A stretch of 64,000 nt of DNA from Gordonia soli NBRC 108243 (GTDB lineage Bacteria > Actinomycetota > Actinomycetes > Mycobacteriales > Mycobacteriaceae): positions 78,427 through 142,426 of the forward strand of contig NZ_BANX01000025.1 in the NCBI RefSeq assembly GCF_000334455.1, in the 5' to 3' direction. The notes under the pieces were generated by a model. The model made no database searches and was not told the DNA's origin. It saw only the letters and a program-made list of their open reading frames with translations. Within the stretch, counting starts at the first letter, position 1. Every line of letters begins with the position of its first letter. Shown one piece after another: positions 31,133-41,426 of this stretch. The position numbers and the translations under genes were made by a program.

Positions 31133-31173
31133 CGACAGTCGCCGGACGCGGCGGGCCCTGATCGTGCAGTGGC

Positions 31174-32979
31174 TCAGCGGGCGTAGATGGCCGAGATCTG
31201 GTCGGCGTACTTGTCGACCACCACGTTGCGCTTGACCTTGAGTGTCGGCGTCATCTCGCCGGTCTCCTCGGTGAAGTCGGCAGGCAGGATCCGGAATTTC
31301 TTGATCGCCTCGGCGTGCGAGACCGTCTCGTTGGCCGCGTCGATTGCCGACTGGATCTCGGTGCGCAGATCGGCGTCGTCGACCAGATCGGCCACCGTGG
31401 CATCGTCGGCCCTGCCGTTGCGGCTCTTCCAGGCCGGGAACGTCTCGGGATCGATGGTGACCAGCGCGCCGATGAACGGCTGGTTGTCGCCGACGACGAG
31501 TGCCTGCGACACGAGGGGATTCGCGCGGATGACGTCCTCGAGTCCGGCGGGGGAGACGTTCTTGCCGCCCGCGGTGACGATCAATTCCTTCTTGCGCCCG
31601 GTGATGGTGATGAAGCCCTCGTCGTCGATCCGGCCGAGGTCGCCGGTGTGGAACCAACCGTCCTCCAGCGCGGAGGCCGTGGCCTCCGGATTCTGCCAGT
31701 AACCGTCGAACACGACGCCGCCCGACAGCAGCACCTCGCCGTCCTCACCCAGCCGTACGGAGTTGCCCGCCAACGGCTTGCCGACGGTTCCGACCTTGTG
31801 TTCGCCGGGGGTGTTGACCGCGAATGCAGCGGTCGTCTCGGTCAGTCCGTAGCCTTCGTACACCGGGATCCCGATGCCGCGGAAGAAGTGCCCGAGTCGC
31901 GCACCCAGCGGTGCGCCGCCGGAGATCGCCAGCTCGCAGTCGCCGCCCAGGGCCGCGCGCAACTTTCCGTAGACGAGGGCGTCGAACAGGCGATGCTTGG
32001 CGCGCAACACGATCCCTGGTCCGGAGTCGGTGCCGAGTGCTTCGGAGTACTCGACCGCGGTGGTGGCGGCGGCGTCGAAGATCCGACCCTTGCCGTCGTC
32101 GTGCGCCTTCTGCCGTGCTGAGGCGAAGACCTTCTCGAACACCCGGGGCACCGAGAGGATCAGAGACGGTTTGAACACCGCGAATTCCGGTACGAGATTG
32201 GGGATGTCGCTGGTGAAGCCGACCTCGACACCGGCCTCGATCGCGACCAGGGTGATCGCGCGGGCCAGCACGTGTGCCATCGGCAGGAACATCAGCATCC
32301 GACGTCCCGGGGCGAGCAATGTGCTCAGGTTGCCCTCGAGCACGGCGTAGATCTCCGAGAGCAGATTCGCGTGGGTGAGCATGCAGCCCTTGGGGCGGCC
32401 GGTTGTTCCCGAGGTGTAGATCAGCGTCGCCGGGTCGGCGGCCGACAGTGCGGTGCGCCGCTTGGCGACCTCGTCGTCGTGGATGTCGGCGCCGGCGGCG
32501 ATCAGTTCGTCGACGGCCCCCGCCCCGTCGGTGGCGTCGATCTGGAACAACCGCACGCCCTTGGACGGACCCGAGGTGGTCTCGTAGGCCTTCCGGTGCG
32601 AATCGTCCTCCACGATGATCGTGGTGGCCCCGGAATCACTGAGAATCCATTCGATCTGCGGACCGGACGACGAATCGTAGATGGGGACGGTGGTCGCGCC
32701 GGCCGACCAGATCGCGAAGTCCAGCAGCGACCACTCCAGGCGGGTTCGGGAGAGCAGCGCCACCCGGTCTCCGGGGCCGACGCCGGAGGCGATCAGCCCC
32801 TTGGCGAGAGTGGTCACTCGATCGGCGGCATCCTTCGCCGACACCGGGGCCCAATCGTCACCTTCCTTGTGGCGGAACACGGTTCGCTGGGGGGTGTTCT
32901 CGGCGATGCCGAAGAGGATGCCGGTGGCATCGGAGTCCTCGGCTATCGAGAACCGGGCCGGCACACTGAACTCGGTCAT
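31174..32979 (-). CDS. fadD15: Long-chain fatty acyl-CoA ligase FadD15
   Basis: Activates long-chain fatty acids to acyl-CoA via acyl-AMP. 601 residues of the ANL superfamily: P-loop LIYTSGTTGRPKGCMLTH, YEGYGLTETTAAFAVN, GWFHTGDLGRIDDEGFITITGRKKEL (in two parts) and the C-terminal Lys near LKVKRNVV. The ATG at 32979 has SD AAAGGGA and is preferred over the open frame to 33054. It lies between pimB and the SRPBCC genes as in M. tuberculosis (Rv2187). Confidence 0.94.
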   Translation of the reverse strand: MTEFSVPARFSIAEDSDATGILFGIAENTPQRTVFRHKEGDDWAPVSAKDAADRVTTLAKGLIASGVGPGDRVALLSRTRLEWSLLDFAIWSAGATTVPIYDSSSGPQIEWILSDSGATTIIVEDDSHRKAYETTSGPSKGVRLFQIDATDGAGAVDELIAAGADIHDDEVAKRRTALSAADPATLIYTSGTTGRPKGCMLTHANLLSEIYAVLEGNLSTLLAPGRRMLMFLPMAHVLARAITLVAIEAGVEVGFTSDIPNLVPEFAVFKPSLILSVPRVFEKVFASARQKAHDDGKGRIFDAAATTAVEYSEALGTDSGPGIVLRAKHRLFDALVYGKLRAALGGDCELAISGGAPLGARLGHFFRGIGIPVYEGYGLTETTAAFAVNTPGEHKVGTVGKPLAGNSVRLGEDGEVLLSGGVVFDGYWQNPEATASALEDGWFHTGDLGRIDDEGFITITGRKKELIVTAGGKNVSPAGLEDVIRANPLVSQALVVGDNQPFIGALVTIDPETFPAWKSRNGRADDATVADLVDDADLRTEIQSAIDAANETVSHAEAIKKFRILPADFTEETGEMTPTLKVKRNVVVDKYADQISAIYAR

Positions 32980-33118
32980 CGCAGTCCCTTTCCTGGGCGG
33001 GTGGATCTGGGGTGGGCCCGACAGATGTCGGTACGTCTCACGTGGCCGGGGCACCTTGGCTCGATGGTATCGCCGAGGACCCTATCCAGGTTTCGCGGGA
33101 GTATGTGAAGCTAGGTGC

Positions 33119-33532
33119 GTGACGAGCATCCAGGTTGCCGACGAGACGTTCGTCGCCGCTGCGCCCGCTCTGGTCGCCGAGGTGGTCGGCGAGCGGGCCA
33201 ATTGGCGACGCTGGTGGCCGGACCTGCGCCTGGAGGTCGTCGAGGACCGGCATGAGCAGGGCGTGCGCTGGCAGGTGTCCGGGCCGGTGACCGGGACCAT
33301 GGAGATCTGGGCCGAGGCGGTGCTCGACGGCGTGGTGCTGCATTACTTCATGCACGCCGAGCCGACCGACGCGTTGCCGTCGGCGCCGCGTGCCCGGATG
33401 GATCGTCTGGCGGCGCTGAACCACGCTCGCCGGGTGGCGGGTAAGCGCATGTCGTTCGAGGTCAAGGACCGCGCGGAGGGTGACCGGGCCCCGGGCGCCC
33501 CAGCGGTCACCGCCGACGGCGTGGGTGTGTGA
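33119..33532 (+). CDS. SRPBCC-fold protein (Rv2186c-like)
   Basis: 137 residues; a helix-grip fold is likely from START-type segments (FVAAAPALVAEVV, NWRRWWPDLRLEVVEDR, GTMEIWAEAVLDGVVLHYF). These bind hydrophobic ligands; the ligand and role are unknown. The start is GTG 33119. It overlaps the next SRPBCC gene by 1 nt (TGATG), heading a run of five or six co-directional genes to 36893. It is divergent from fadD15. Confidence 0.8.
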   Translation: MTSIQVADETFVAAAPALVAEVVGERANWRRWWPDLRLEVVEDRHEQGVRWQVSGPVTGTMEIWAEAVLDGVVLHYFMHAEPTDALPSAPRARMDRLAALNHARRVAGKRMSFEVKDRAEGDRAPGAPAVTADGVGV

Positions 33533-33969
33533 TGGCCGACCACACCGAACGGTCCGTCGTCGTCAACGCCGACGCCGCCGACATCATGTCCGTGATCGCC
33601 GATTTCGAGCACTATCCCGAGTGGGTGACCGCCGCCCGCGAGGTGGAGGTCACCGAATCCGGCGCCGACGGCCGGCCGCGGGTGGTGCGCTTCGTCCTCG
33701 ACGCGGGCGTGCTGCAGGACACCTATGTGCTGGCCTATGAGTGGGACGCGGACGGCGCGGGCGTGTCCTGGCAGTTGGTCAGCAGCGATCTGCAACGCGA
33801 TCAGCGTGGTCGATATGTTCTCTCCCAACAGGTTCCGGGTTCGACCAAAGTGACCTATGAGCTGATGGTCGACCTCCTGGTGCCGATGATCGGCCAGTTG
33901 AAGCGACGGGCCGAGAAAGCGATCACCGAGACCGCGCTGAACGATCTGAAGAAGCGAGTCGAAGGCTGA
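33532..33969 (+). CDS. SRPBCC cyclase/dehydrase-like protein (TB16.3-like)
   Basis: 145 residues, polyketide-cyclase/START-like: VVVNADAADIMSVIADFEHYPEW at the start (seen as two blocks), TYVLAYEWD and a long C-terminal helix with LKRRAEKAITETALNDLKKR. It matches Rv2185c by position. It probably binds a lipid; no catalytic residues can be assigned. The ATG at 33532 overlaps the preceding stop; GTG 33529 is an in-frame alternative. Confidence 0.85.
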   Translation: MADHTERSVVVNADAADIMSVIADFEHYPEWVTAAREVEVTESGADGRPRVVRFVLDAGVLQDTYVLAYEWDADGAGVSWQLVSSDLQRDQRGRYVLSQQVPGSTKVTYELMVDLLVPMIGQLKRRAEKAITETALNDLKKRVEG

Positions 33970-33992
33970 TCGATCTGACGCCCATCCACCTG

Positions 33993-35306
33993 GTGCTCGG
34001 GCCCGGAGGCGCCGGCGTGTCCGTCGTCGCGGCTGCCGGGGCCCTGGGGCCTGCCCGCGCGACCAGGCGGCGCAACGACGGTGGTGGACGGACTCCGACG
34101 CGGCTGACCGGCGTTCCCGTGACACGTACCGAACACGACACGTTGCTGATCACGATCGATCGCACATCGCCCGCCACCCAGATGCTGGGTGTGTTCCGGG
34201 CACCGGACGAGCCGGTCGCGGTGTCGGCGAACCTGCATCTGCTCGCGCTGGATCGGCTCGAGCTGTTGGAGAACACCTGGGAGGTGTTCACCGACGTGCT
34301 GGCCGCGACCCTGACCTCGAGCGCCGCGGTGATTCCCGGCGTGGGGGCGCTGGCCGAGGTCGCGTCCGGCGAGTTGACCACACTGCCCGGGATCGAGGAC
34401 TTCCTGGCGCTCCGCCGGATTCGCGACGAGGCGATCAGCGGACGCTGGCGGCGGATCATCGTGGACTGTTCCGGTGGTACCGATCCCTTCACGTTCCTGC
34501 GGGCGGGCGCGGTGCTCGGGCAGGCGTTCAACCGGCTCTGGCCGCGACACCGCCGGTTGGCCGCGGCGGCCGAGCGCCCGGTGGTCGCGCAGTTGACCGC
34601 CGCCATCGACACCATCGATCGCGACTGCCACGACGTGACTGAGTTGTTCGCCGACGCGCACGCGGTCGCCGTCCACCTGGTGGTGCCCGACGACGCCCGC
34701 GGGACGCGCCTGACCCCGCATCTGCTCGGCACCATCGACATGATGGGTCTGGCGCTGCGGTCGGTGATCGTCAATCGCGGCACCGGGGCCCGTACCTCGA
34801 CCATTGCCGACTCCCGCCTGTCGGCCACCCAGGACGCCCGGGACACCCAGGACGCCTCGGCCACCGGGGATGCCGAGGGCACCGAGAGCGCCGAGGCATC
34901 GGTGGTCTCGGCGATCGGTGAGTTGCCCCCCGGTGTGGACCTGCGGATCGTCGATCCGATCCCGGAGCCGATCGATCGGGCTGCCCGACTGCGGCGACTG
35001 GGTGTCGAGCTCGGCGACCCCAGCGGTCGTGCCCAGGGGGCCGCAGCCGCGACGGTGGTCTCTCTCGGCGGTCCGGGACCGGACGGCGAGTACGAGATGC
35101 GCTGGCGTCAGCGACTACCCGACCCGGGCTCGCTGAGACTGGGGCGCGTCGGCGACGACCTGCTCGTCACCGTCGGCGGATTCCGGCAACCGGTCACCTT
35201 GCCATCGGTGTTGCGGCGGTGCCGGGTGGTCGACGCCACCTGGGACGGCACGGTGATGGTGGTCCGATTCACGCCGGACCCGGCCGTGTGGCCGCGAGCC
35301 CGCTGA
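33993..35306 (+). CDS. ArsA/Get3-like protein with degenerate Walker A
   Basis: 437 residues from GTG 33993, with an ArsA-like layout (Rv2184c by position). The N-terminal loop is GPGGAGVS where ArsA has GKGGVGKS, so both lysines of the deviant Walker A are replaced. Later segments resemble the ArsA family (NLHLLALDRLELLENTWEVF, IIVDCSGGTDPFTFLRAG), and the C-terminal beta region is GDDLLVTVGGFRQPVTLP. The true start is unclear: beta-strand residues IHLVL precede the loop, and only CTG codons (33966, 33975) lie in frame upstream. A CTG at 33966 would overlap the preceding stop. It is probably not a normal ATPase. Confidence 0.75.
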   Translation: MLGPGGAGVSVVAAAGALGPARATRRRNDGGGRTPTRLTGVPVTRTEHDTLLITIDRTSPATQMLGVFRAPDEPVAVSANLHLLALDRLELLENTWEVFTDVLAATLTSSAAVIPGVGALAEVASGELTTLPGIEDFLALRRIRDEAISGRWRRIIVDCSGGTDPFTFLRAGAVLGQAFNRLWPRHRRLAAAAERPVVAQLTAAIDTIDRDCHDVTELFADAHAVAVHLVVPDDARGTRLTPHLLGTIDMMGLALRSVIVNRGTGARTSTIADSRLSATQDARDTQDASATGDAEGTESAEASVVSAIGELPPGVDLRIVDPIPEPIDRAARLRRLGVELGDPSGRAQGAAAATVVSLGGPGPDGEYEMRWRQRLPDPGSLRLGRVGDDLLVTVGGFRQPVTLPSVLRRCRVVDATWDGTVMVVRFTPDPAVWPRAR

Positions 35307-35508
35307 CCGGGCTCGACCATCGTTTAGCGAGCTCACGACCGCGACGATCGGATCACCGGGGGCCGATGGCGTGGCAACCGGCGACCGGGTAGCGTCGTTC
35401 ACCGCATGTGTCGGCGTCGCGGTCGTTCCGTGGCGCCGTCGGTGGTGACCGACCCGCGGGGGTCGTCGGTCCCGCCTGAACACGCAGCCGGACAGGAGCA
35501 GCCACCCG

Positions 35509-35907
35509 ATGACATCCGACGACCACACCGATGGCCGCCGCGCCGACGAGGCGGGTCCGGGCGGCGTGGACCCCATCCGGGAGTTCCTGTTGGGTGTGGC
35601 AGCGCAGATCGATCAGCTCGCCGGGCTCATCGCCGGTCCGCGTGCCGCGACGTCCGCCGGAACCGAGCGGGTGGGACTCGAGGTACCGGGCGAGATCACG
35701 ACTCTGCTCACCGAGATCGGTGATCTCATCGCACGGTTGATCGCAGCGGTGATCGCGGTGCTCGAGGCGATCGCGACGGCCCTGCGGTCGACACCGGGCC
35801 CCGGGGAGTCGGCCGGTCCTGACCAGCGCTACGAGCCCATCGCGGTCCGCATCGACGTCGGTGCCGCCACCCGCACTCCTGTCGGAGAACCGGAAGGAGA
35901 CCGCTGA
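35509..35907 (+). CDS. Conserved hypothetical protein (Rv2183c-like)
   Basis: 132 residues: an acidic N-terminus (1-20), an amphipathic helix (22-45), then a hydrophobic helical stretch (58-92, ITTLLTEIGDLIARLIAAVI), and a polar tail. No motif identifies a function. SD AGGAG lies 12-16 nt before the ATG at 35509. It overlaps the ROK kinase start by 1 nt (TGATG). It may be a membrane-associated partner of the preceding ArsA-like protein; this is inference from co-occurrence. Confidence 0.7.
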   Translation: MTSDDHTDGRRADEAGPGGVDPIREFLLGVAAQIDQLAGLIAGPRAATSAGTERVGLEVPGEITTLLTEIGDLIARLIAAVIAVLEAIATALRSTPGPGESAGPDQRYEPIAVRIDVGAATRTPVGEPEGDR

Positions 35908-36893
35908 TGGCCGACCTCAGCATCGGCATCGACATCGGCGGAACCAGCGTTCGCGCCGCGGTGGTCGACGAGCACGGGGCGATGCTCGACACACTGCGCG
36001 CAGCCACCCCGCCGACCGCGAACGCGCTCGAGCACTGTCTCGACCGACTCGTCGGAGAACTGGTCTCCCGGTGGGCGGCCACAGCGGTCGGTCTCGCCAT
36101 CGCCGGTTTCCTGACCCCCGATCGCAGCGTCATCCGATTCGCACCGCACCTGCCGTGGCGGGAGGCCCCGGTGGCTGCCGAGATGACTGCGCGCGTGGGT
36201 ATCCCGGTGTTCGCCGAACACGACGCGAATGCCGCGGCGGTCGCCGAGTGGAGGTTCGGTGCGGCGGCGCGGGGCCGCAACTCGCTGGTCCTCGCGATCG
36301 GCACCGGGATCGGTGCCGGCCTGCTGCTGGGCGGTGAGATCTACCGTGGCAGCTTCGGGGTCGCACCCGAGCTCGGACACCTCACCATCGTCCCCGACGG
36401 CCGTCAGTGCTCCTGCGGCAAGCAGGGATGCTGGGAACGGTATTGCAGTGGAACGGCTCTCGTGGACACCGTCGTCGAACTCCTCGCGGACGGTGACTGG
36501 GGACGCAGTCAGCTCGCGGCCGACGTGGCCGCCGACCCGGGCTCGCTCACCGGCCGTCGCGTGGCTCGTGCGGCCGCGGACGGGGACGCGGTCGCGGTGG
36601 CGGCTTTCGCGCAGTTCTCCGCATCGCTCGGGCAGGGCCTGGCGATGATCGCCGACATCTTCGATCCCGATCTGATCGTGCTGGCCGGCGGTGTCGGCGC
36701 GGCGTCCGGCTTGTTCCTGGACGAAGCCCGCGAGCACTACGCGCGACTGGTGACCGGTGCCGGCCATCGACAGCTCGCCCGCATCCGGGGCACGCAGTTG
36801 GGTGAGGCCGCGGGCGTGATCGGGGCCGCCGAGATCGCCCGCCGCGGGGTCGGCGCACTCGCCGCCGAGCGCGAGGTCAATCCACTGCCGTGA
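35907..36893 (+). CDS. ROK-family sugar kinase (glucokinase-like)
   Basis: 328 residues. ATP motif DIGGTSVRAAVVD at the N-terminus, AEHDANAAAVAEW, the catalytic region GTGIGAGLLLGGEIYRG, the HLTIV element and the ROK zinc motif CSCGKQGCWERYCSG. This points to glucokinase or N-acetylhexosamine kinase activity; the sugar cannot be decided. It overlaps the upstream gene by 1 nt. A ROK kinase does not occur at this spot in the mycobacterial order as I remember it. Confidence 0.9.
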   Translation: MADLSIGIDIGGTSVRAAVVDEHGAMLDTLRAATPPTANALEHCLDRLVGELVSRWAATAVGLAIAGFLTPDRSVIRFAPHLPWREAPVAAEMTARVGIPVFAEHDANAAAVAEWRFGAAARGRNSLVLAIGTGIGAGLLLGGEIYRGSFGVAPELGHLTIVPDGRQCSCGKQGCWERYCSGTALVDTVVELLADGDWGRSQLAADVAADPGSLTGRRVARAAADGDAVAVAAFAQFSASLGQGLAMIADIFDPDLIVLAGGVGAASGLFLDEAREHYARLVTGAGHRQLARIRGTQLGEAAGVIGAAEIARRGVGALAAEREVNPLP

Positions 36894-37026
36894 GTCGAAT
36901 CGCGTGGGTAGAGTCGGGCGCGGGTAAGGTCTCCTCGAAAGGGTCGTAACCCTCGGTCGCCGTCGGCGGTCCGGGGCCCGGTCGCTGACCGGGACGCCAA
37001 GGCGCGCAGCGAGTTCGGAGTGTTCG

Positions 37027-37743
37027 ATGTGGTACTGGACGTTCAAGTACATCCTGTTGGGACCGCTGCTTCGCCTGACCGGCCGTCCGCATGTGGAGGG
37101 CTTGGAGAACTTGCCGGACCGCGGGCCGGCGATCCTCGCCAGCAATCACCTCGCGGTGATGGACAGCTTCTTCCTGCCGCTGATGGTGCCCCGGCGCATC
37201 TACTTCCTGGCGAAGAGTGAGTACTTCACCGGTACCGGCCTCAAGGGCGGGTTCCAGCGGTGGTTCTTCTCGGCGGTCGGTCAGATCCCCATCGATCGGA
37301 CGGGGGCCGAGGCCGCGGCCGGAGCACTGACCGCGGCGCGGCGACAGCTGGAGGCCGGCGAGCTGATGGGCATGTACCCGGAGGGCACGCGCTCACCCGA
37401 CGGTCGCCTGTACAAGGGCAAGACGGGCCTGGCCCGCGTCGCCCTCGACACCGGCGTGCCGGTGATCCCGGTGGCGATGATCGGGACGGACACCTTCAAC
37501 CCGCCCGGCACCTCCATCCCACGACCGACCCGGATCACCGTGAAGATCGGCAAGCCGCTGGACTTCTCGCGGTACGAGGGCATGCAAGGCAACCGGTTCA
37601 TCGAGCGCGCGGTGACCGACGAGATCATGTACGAACTGATGCAGCTCTCCGGCCAGCAGTACGTCGACATCTATGCTGCGTCGCTCAAGGATGCGCCCGC
37701 GTCGGGACCCGCGACGCGCGAGACAGACGCACCCGCCGCCTGA
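37027..37743 (+). CDS. 1-acyl-glycerophosphate acyltransferase-like protein (Rv2182c-like)
   Basis: PlsC-family lysophospholipid acyltransferase, 238 residues, membrane associated. Motif I NHLAVMD (HX4D), then FFSAVGQIPIDR, motif III MYPEGTRSPDG and motif IV TGVPVIPVAMIG. It is likely a step of phosphatidate formation; acceptor and acyl specificity are unknown. The ATG at 37027 begins MWYWTFKY. The start is 133 nt after the ROK kinase, and the stop is followed by a 16-bp repeat array. Confidence 0.9.
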   Translation: MWYWTFKYILLGPLLRLTGRPHVEGLENLPDRGPAILASNHLAVMDSFFLPLMVPRRIYFLAKSEYFTGTGLKGGFQRWFFSAVGQIPIDRTGAEAAAGALTAARRQLEAGELMGMYPEGTRSPDGRLYKGKTGLARVALDTGVPVIPVAMIGTDTFNPPGTSIPRPTRITVKIGKPLDFSRYEGMQGNRFIERAVTDEIMYELMQLSGQQYVDIYAASLKDAPASGPATRETDAPAA

Positions 37744-37753
37744 GCCAGGACGC

Positions 37754-37876
37754 CGAGCGCCGGACCCACCGAGCGCCGGACTCACCGAGCGCCGGACTCA
37801 CCGAGCGCCGGACTCACCGAGCGCCGGACCCACCGAGCGCCGGACCCACCGAGCGCCGGACCCACCGAGCGCCGGC
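37754..37876. repeat. 16-bp tandem repeat, 8 copies
   Basis: The core CGAGCGCCGGA recurs at 37754, 37770, 37786, 37802, 37818, 37834, 37850 and 37866 with exact 16-bp period. The unit is CACCGAGCGCCGGACT. The base before the final CA is T in three copies and C in four. The last copy decays after the core. It lies between convergent genes and starts 10 nt after the acyltransferase stop. The period is not a multiple of 3, so it is not selected as protein. Confidence 0.97.
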
Positions 37877-37910
37877 ACCGTAGCCCGCCTGGGCGGATCG
37901 GGCCGCGCGC

Positions 37911-39248
37911 TCAGGAACGGGCGTCGGCCAGTGCGGGTGCGCTGTCCCGACGTCCGGGCCCGTTGGCGCGGAACGGTAGGCGCCACACCGCGACCAGCAC
38001 GGCGAGCCCCCACAGGGTGTACGAGTTCCCGACGACGTGGTCGAGCGGCGACCAACCGAGAAAGGCCGGACGGAGCAGTTGGAACGGCCCGACCGTGAAG
38101 ATGACCGCGCCGACCAGCGCAAGTGCGAGATAGACGGTCTGCGCTGATCGCTGGGCAGACCGTGCCGCCACGGTCACCAACGCCACGATGATCGGGATGG
38201 ACCAGACCCAGTGGTGTGCCCATGACGTCGGTGAGACGAGCAGCCCCCAGATGGCGACGACTGCGAGGGCGAGGACCGCGTCGACCCGTTGACCGGGTGT
38301 GGCGTCGGCGGCGAGGGCCGCGACCGGTCGGCAGGCGAGGACGGCGACGATCGCGAGGGCCGTGACCGCGAGTGAACTGACCAGCCACATGATCTGCTCG
38401 GTCGTCGCGTCGGCGGGCAACAGGCGAATCCAGAACGCATTGAGGTTCTGGTTGATCCGTCCCGCCGGATCACCGATGCGGGTGGTGTGGAACAGGGTGT
38501 GCGTCCAGTACCCGAGCGAGTCGGACGGCAACCAGATCCAGGCGATCGCGCCGGCCGCGACGAAGGTCGCGACGGAGACGACCGCGGCCCGCCACCGCCG
38601 CGCGGCGAGGAACACGCCGACGAAGACGAGCGGGGTCAGCTTGATCGCCGATGCCAGACCGATCAGGACCCCGCGGAGCGGCCCGGTCACCGCCCACCGA
38701 CCGCGGCCGACGACGAAGACGTCGACGACGATCGAGGTCATCAGGATGACGTTGATCTGACCGAATCCCAGTGTCATCCACATCGGGTTGGACCACAGCG
38801 CGGGCGCCGCGACGGCGAGTGCGAGCCACCAGCGGTTCGCGCGGTCGCCGACCGACAGGACACCCATGACGATGTGCAGCACCACCACGAGCAGTGCGGT
38901 GGTCAGGAGCGAGATGACGATCCCCGCGATCAACAGACCCATCGCGCCGAGCGGCACGAAGGTGAGCGCGGCGAACGGGGGATAGGTGAACGGCAGCCAG
39001 ATGCCGTCGCTGGTGAACGGCATCGACCCGTCCGCGTAGAGGCTCTGCCCCTGCTGCCAGATCTGCCCGCCGAGTCGGTAGACGTCGAGGTCGATGCGTG
39101 TGCGGGTGCCGAAACTCGAGGTGAACGGCACCCCCACGATCTGCAGGGCGGCCGACACGGCAAACGCCAACCCGATCAGCGCGCGGGCCCGGACCGTGGG
39201 ACGCCAACGGTGCAGCCAGGCGTCGGCGGCGGCCAGCGGTGTCTGCAT
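37911..39248 (-). CDS. Polyprenol-phosphate-mannose-dependent mannosyltransferase (GT87, Rv2181-like)
   Basis: 445 residues, GT-C fold with about ten hydrophobic helices. The first external loop has RTRIDLDVYRLGGQIWQQG, whose acidic residues are typical of GT-C catalysis, followed by FTYPPFAALTFVPLG and, late, SPTSWAHHWVW. In M. tuberculosis the equivalent adds alpha-1,2-mannose branches to LM/LAM. The ATG at 39248 is used; the frame is open upstream to 39827 but that part runs antisense to the ribonuclease gene. It is convergent with the acyltransferase. Confidence 0.88.
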   Translation of the reverse strand: MQTPLAAADAWLHRWRPTVRARALIGLAFAVSAALQIVGVPFTSSFGTRTRIDLDVYRLGGQIWQQGQSLYADGSMPFTSDGIWLPFTYPPFAALTFVPLGAMGLLIAGIVISLLTTALLVVVLHIVMGVLSVGDRANRWWLALAVAAPALWSNPMWMTLGFGQINVILMTSIVVDVFVVGRGRWAVTGPLRGVLIGLASAIKLTPLVFVGVFLAARRWRAAVVSVATFVAAGAIAWIWLPSDSLGYWTHTLFHTTRIGDPAGRINQNLNAFWIRLLPADATTEQIMWLVSSLAVTALAIVAVLACRPVAALAADATPGQRVDAVLALAVVAIWGLLVSPTSWAHHWVWSIPIIVALVTVAARSAQRSAQTVYLALALVGAVIFTVGPFQLLRPAFLGWSPLDHVVGNSYTLWGLAVLVAVWRLPFRANGPGRRDSAPALADARS

Positions 39249-39386
39249 TGTCGGCACTCTTTGCTGCTCGTGGTGGTTCTCGGCGGGCGGGGTGTCGGCG
39301 GGGGCGTCGCCATCGGCATCCGGGTCAGGGCGCCGTGGTGGCGTCCCGGACCGTCGGCCGGAACGTCGGTGACGAATACTTGCCGT

Positions 39387-41373
<1,987 letters not shown>

Positions 41374-41426
41374 CCCCGCCACTCCTCGCGGCGAGGTAGC
41401 CGACGATCCGCGAGGCCAGGGTGTCG

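Noticed and set aside
37754..37876. CRISPR array
   Set aside because: Units are contiguous 16-mers without spacers, and no cas genes are nearby.
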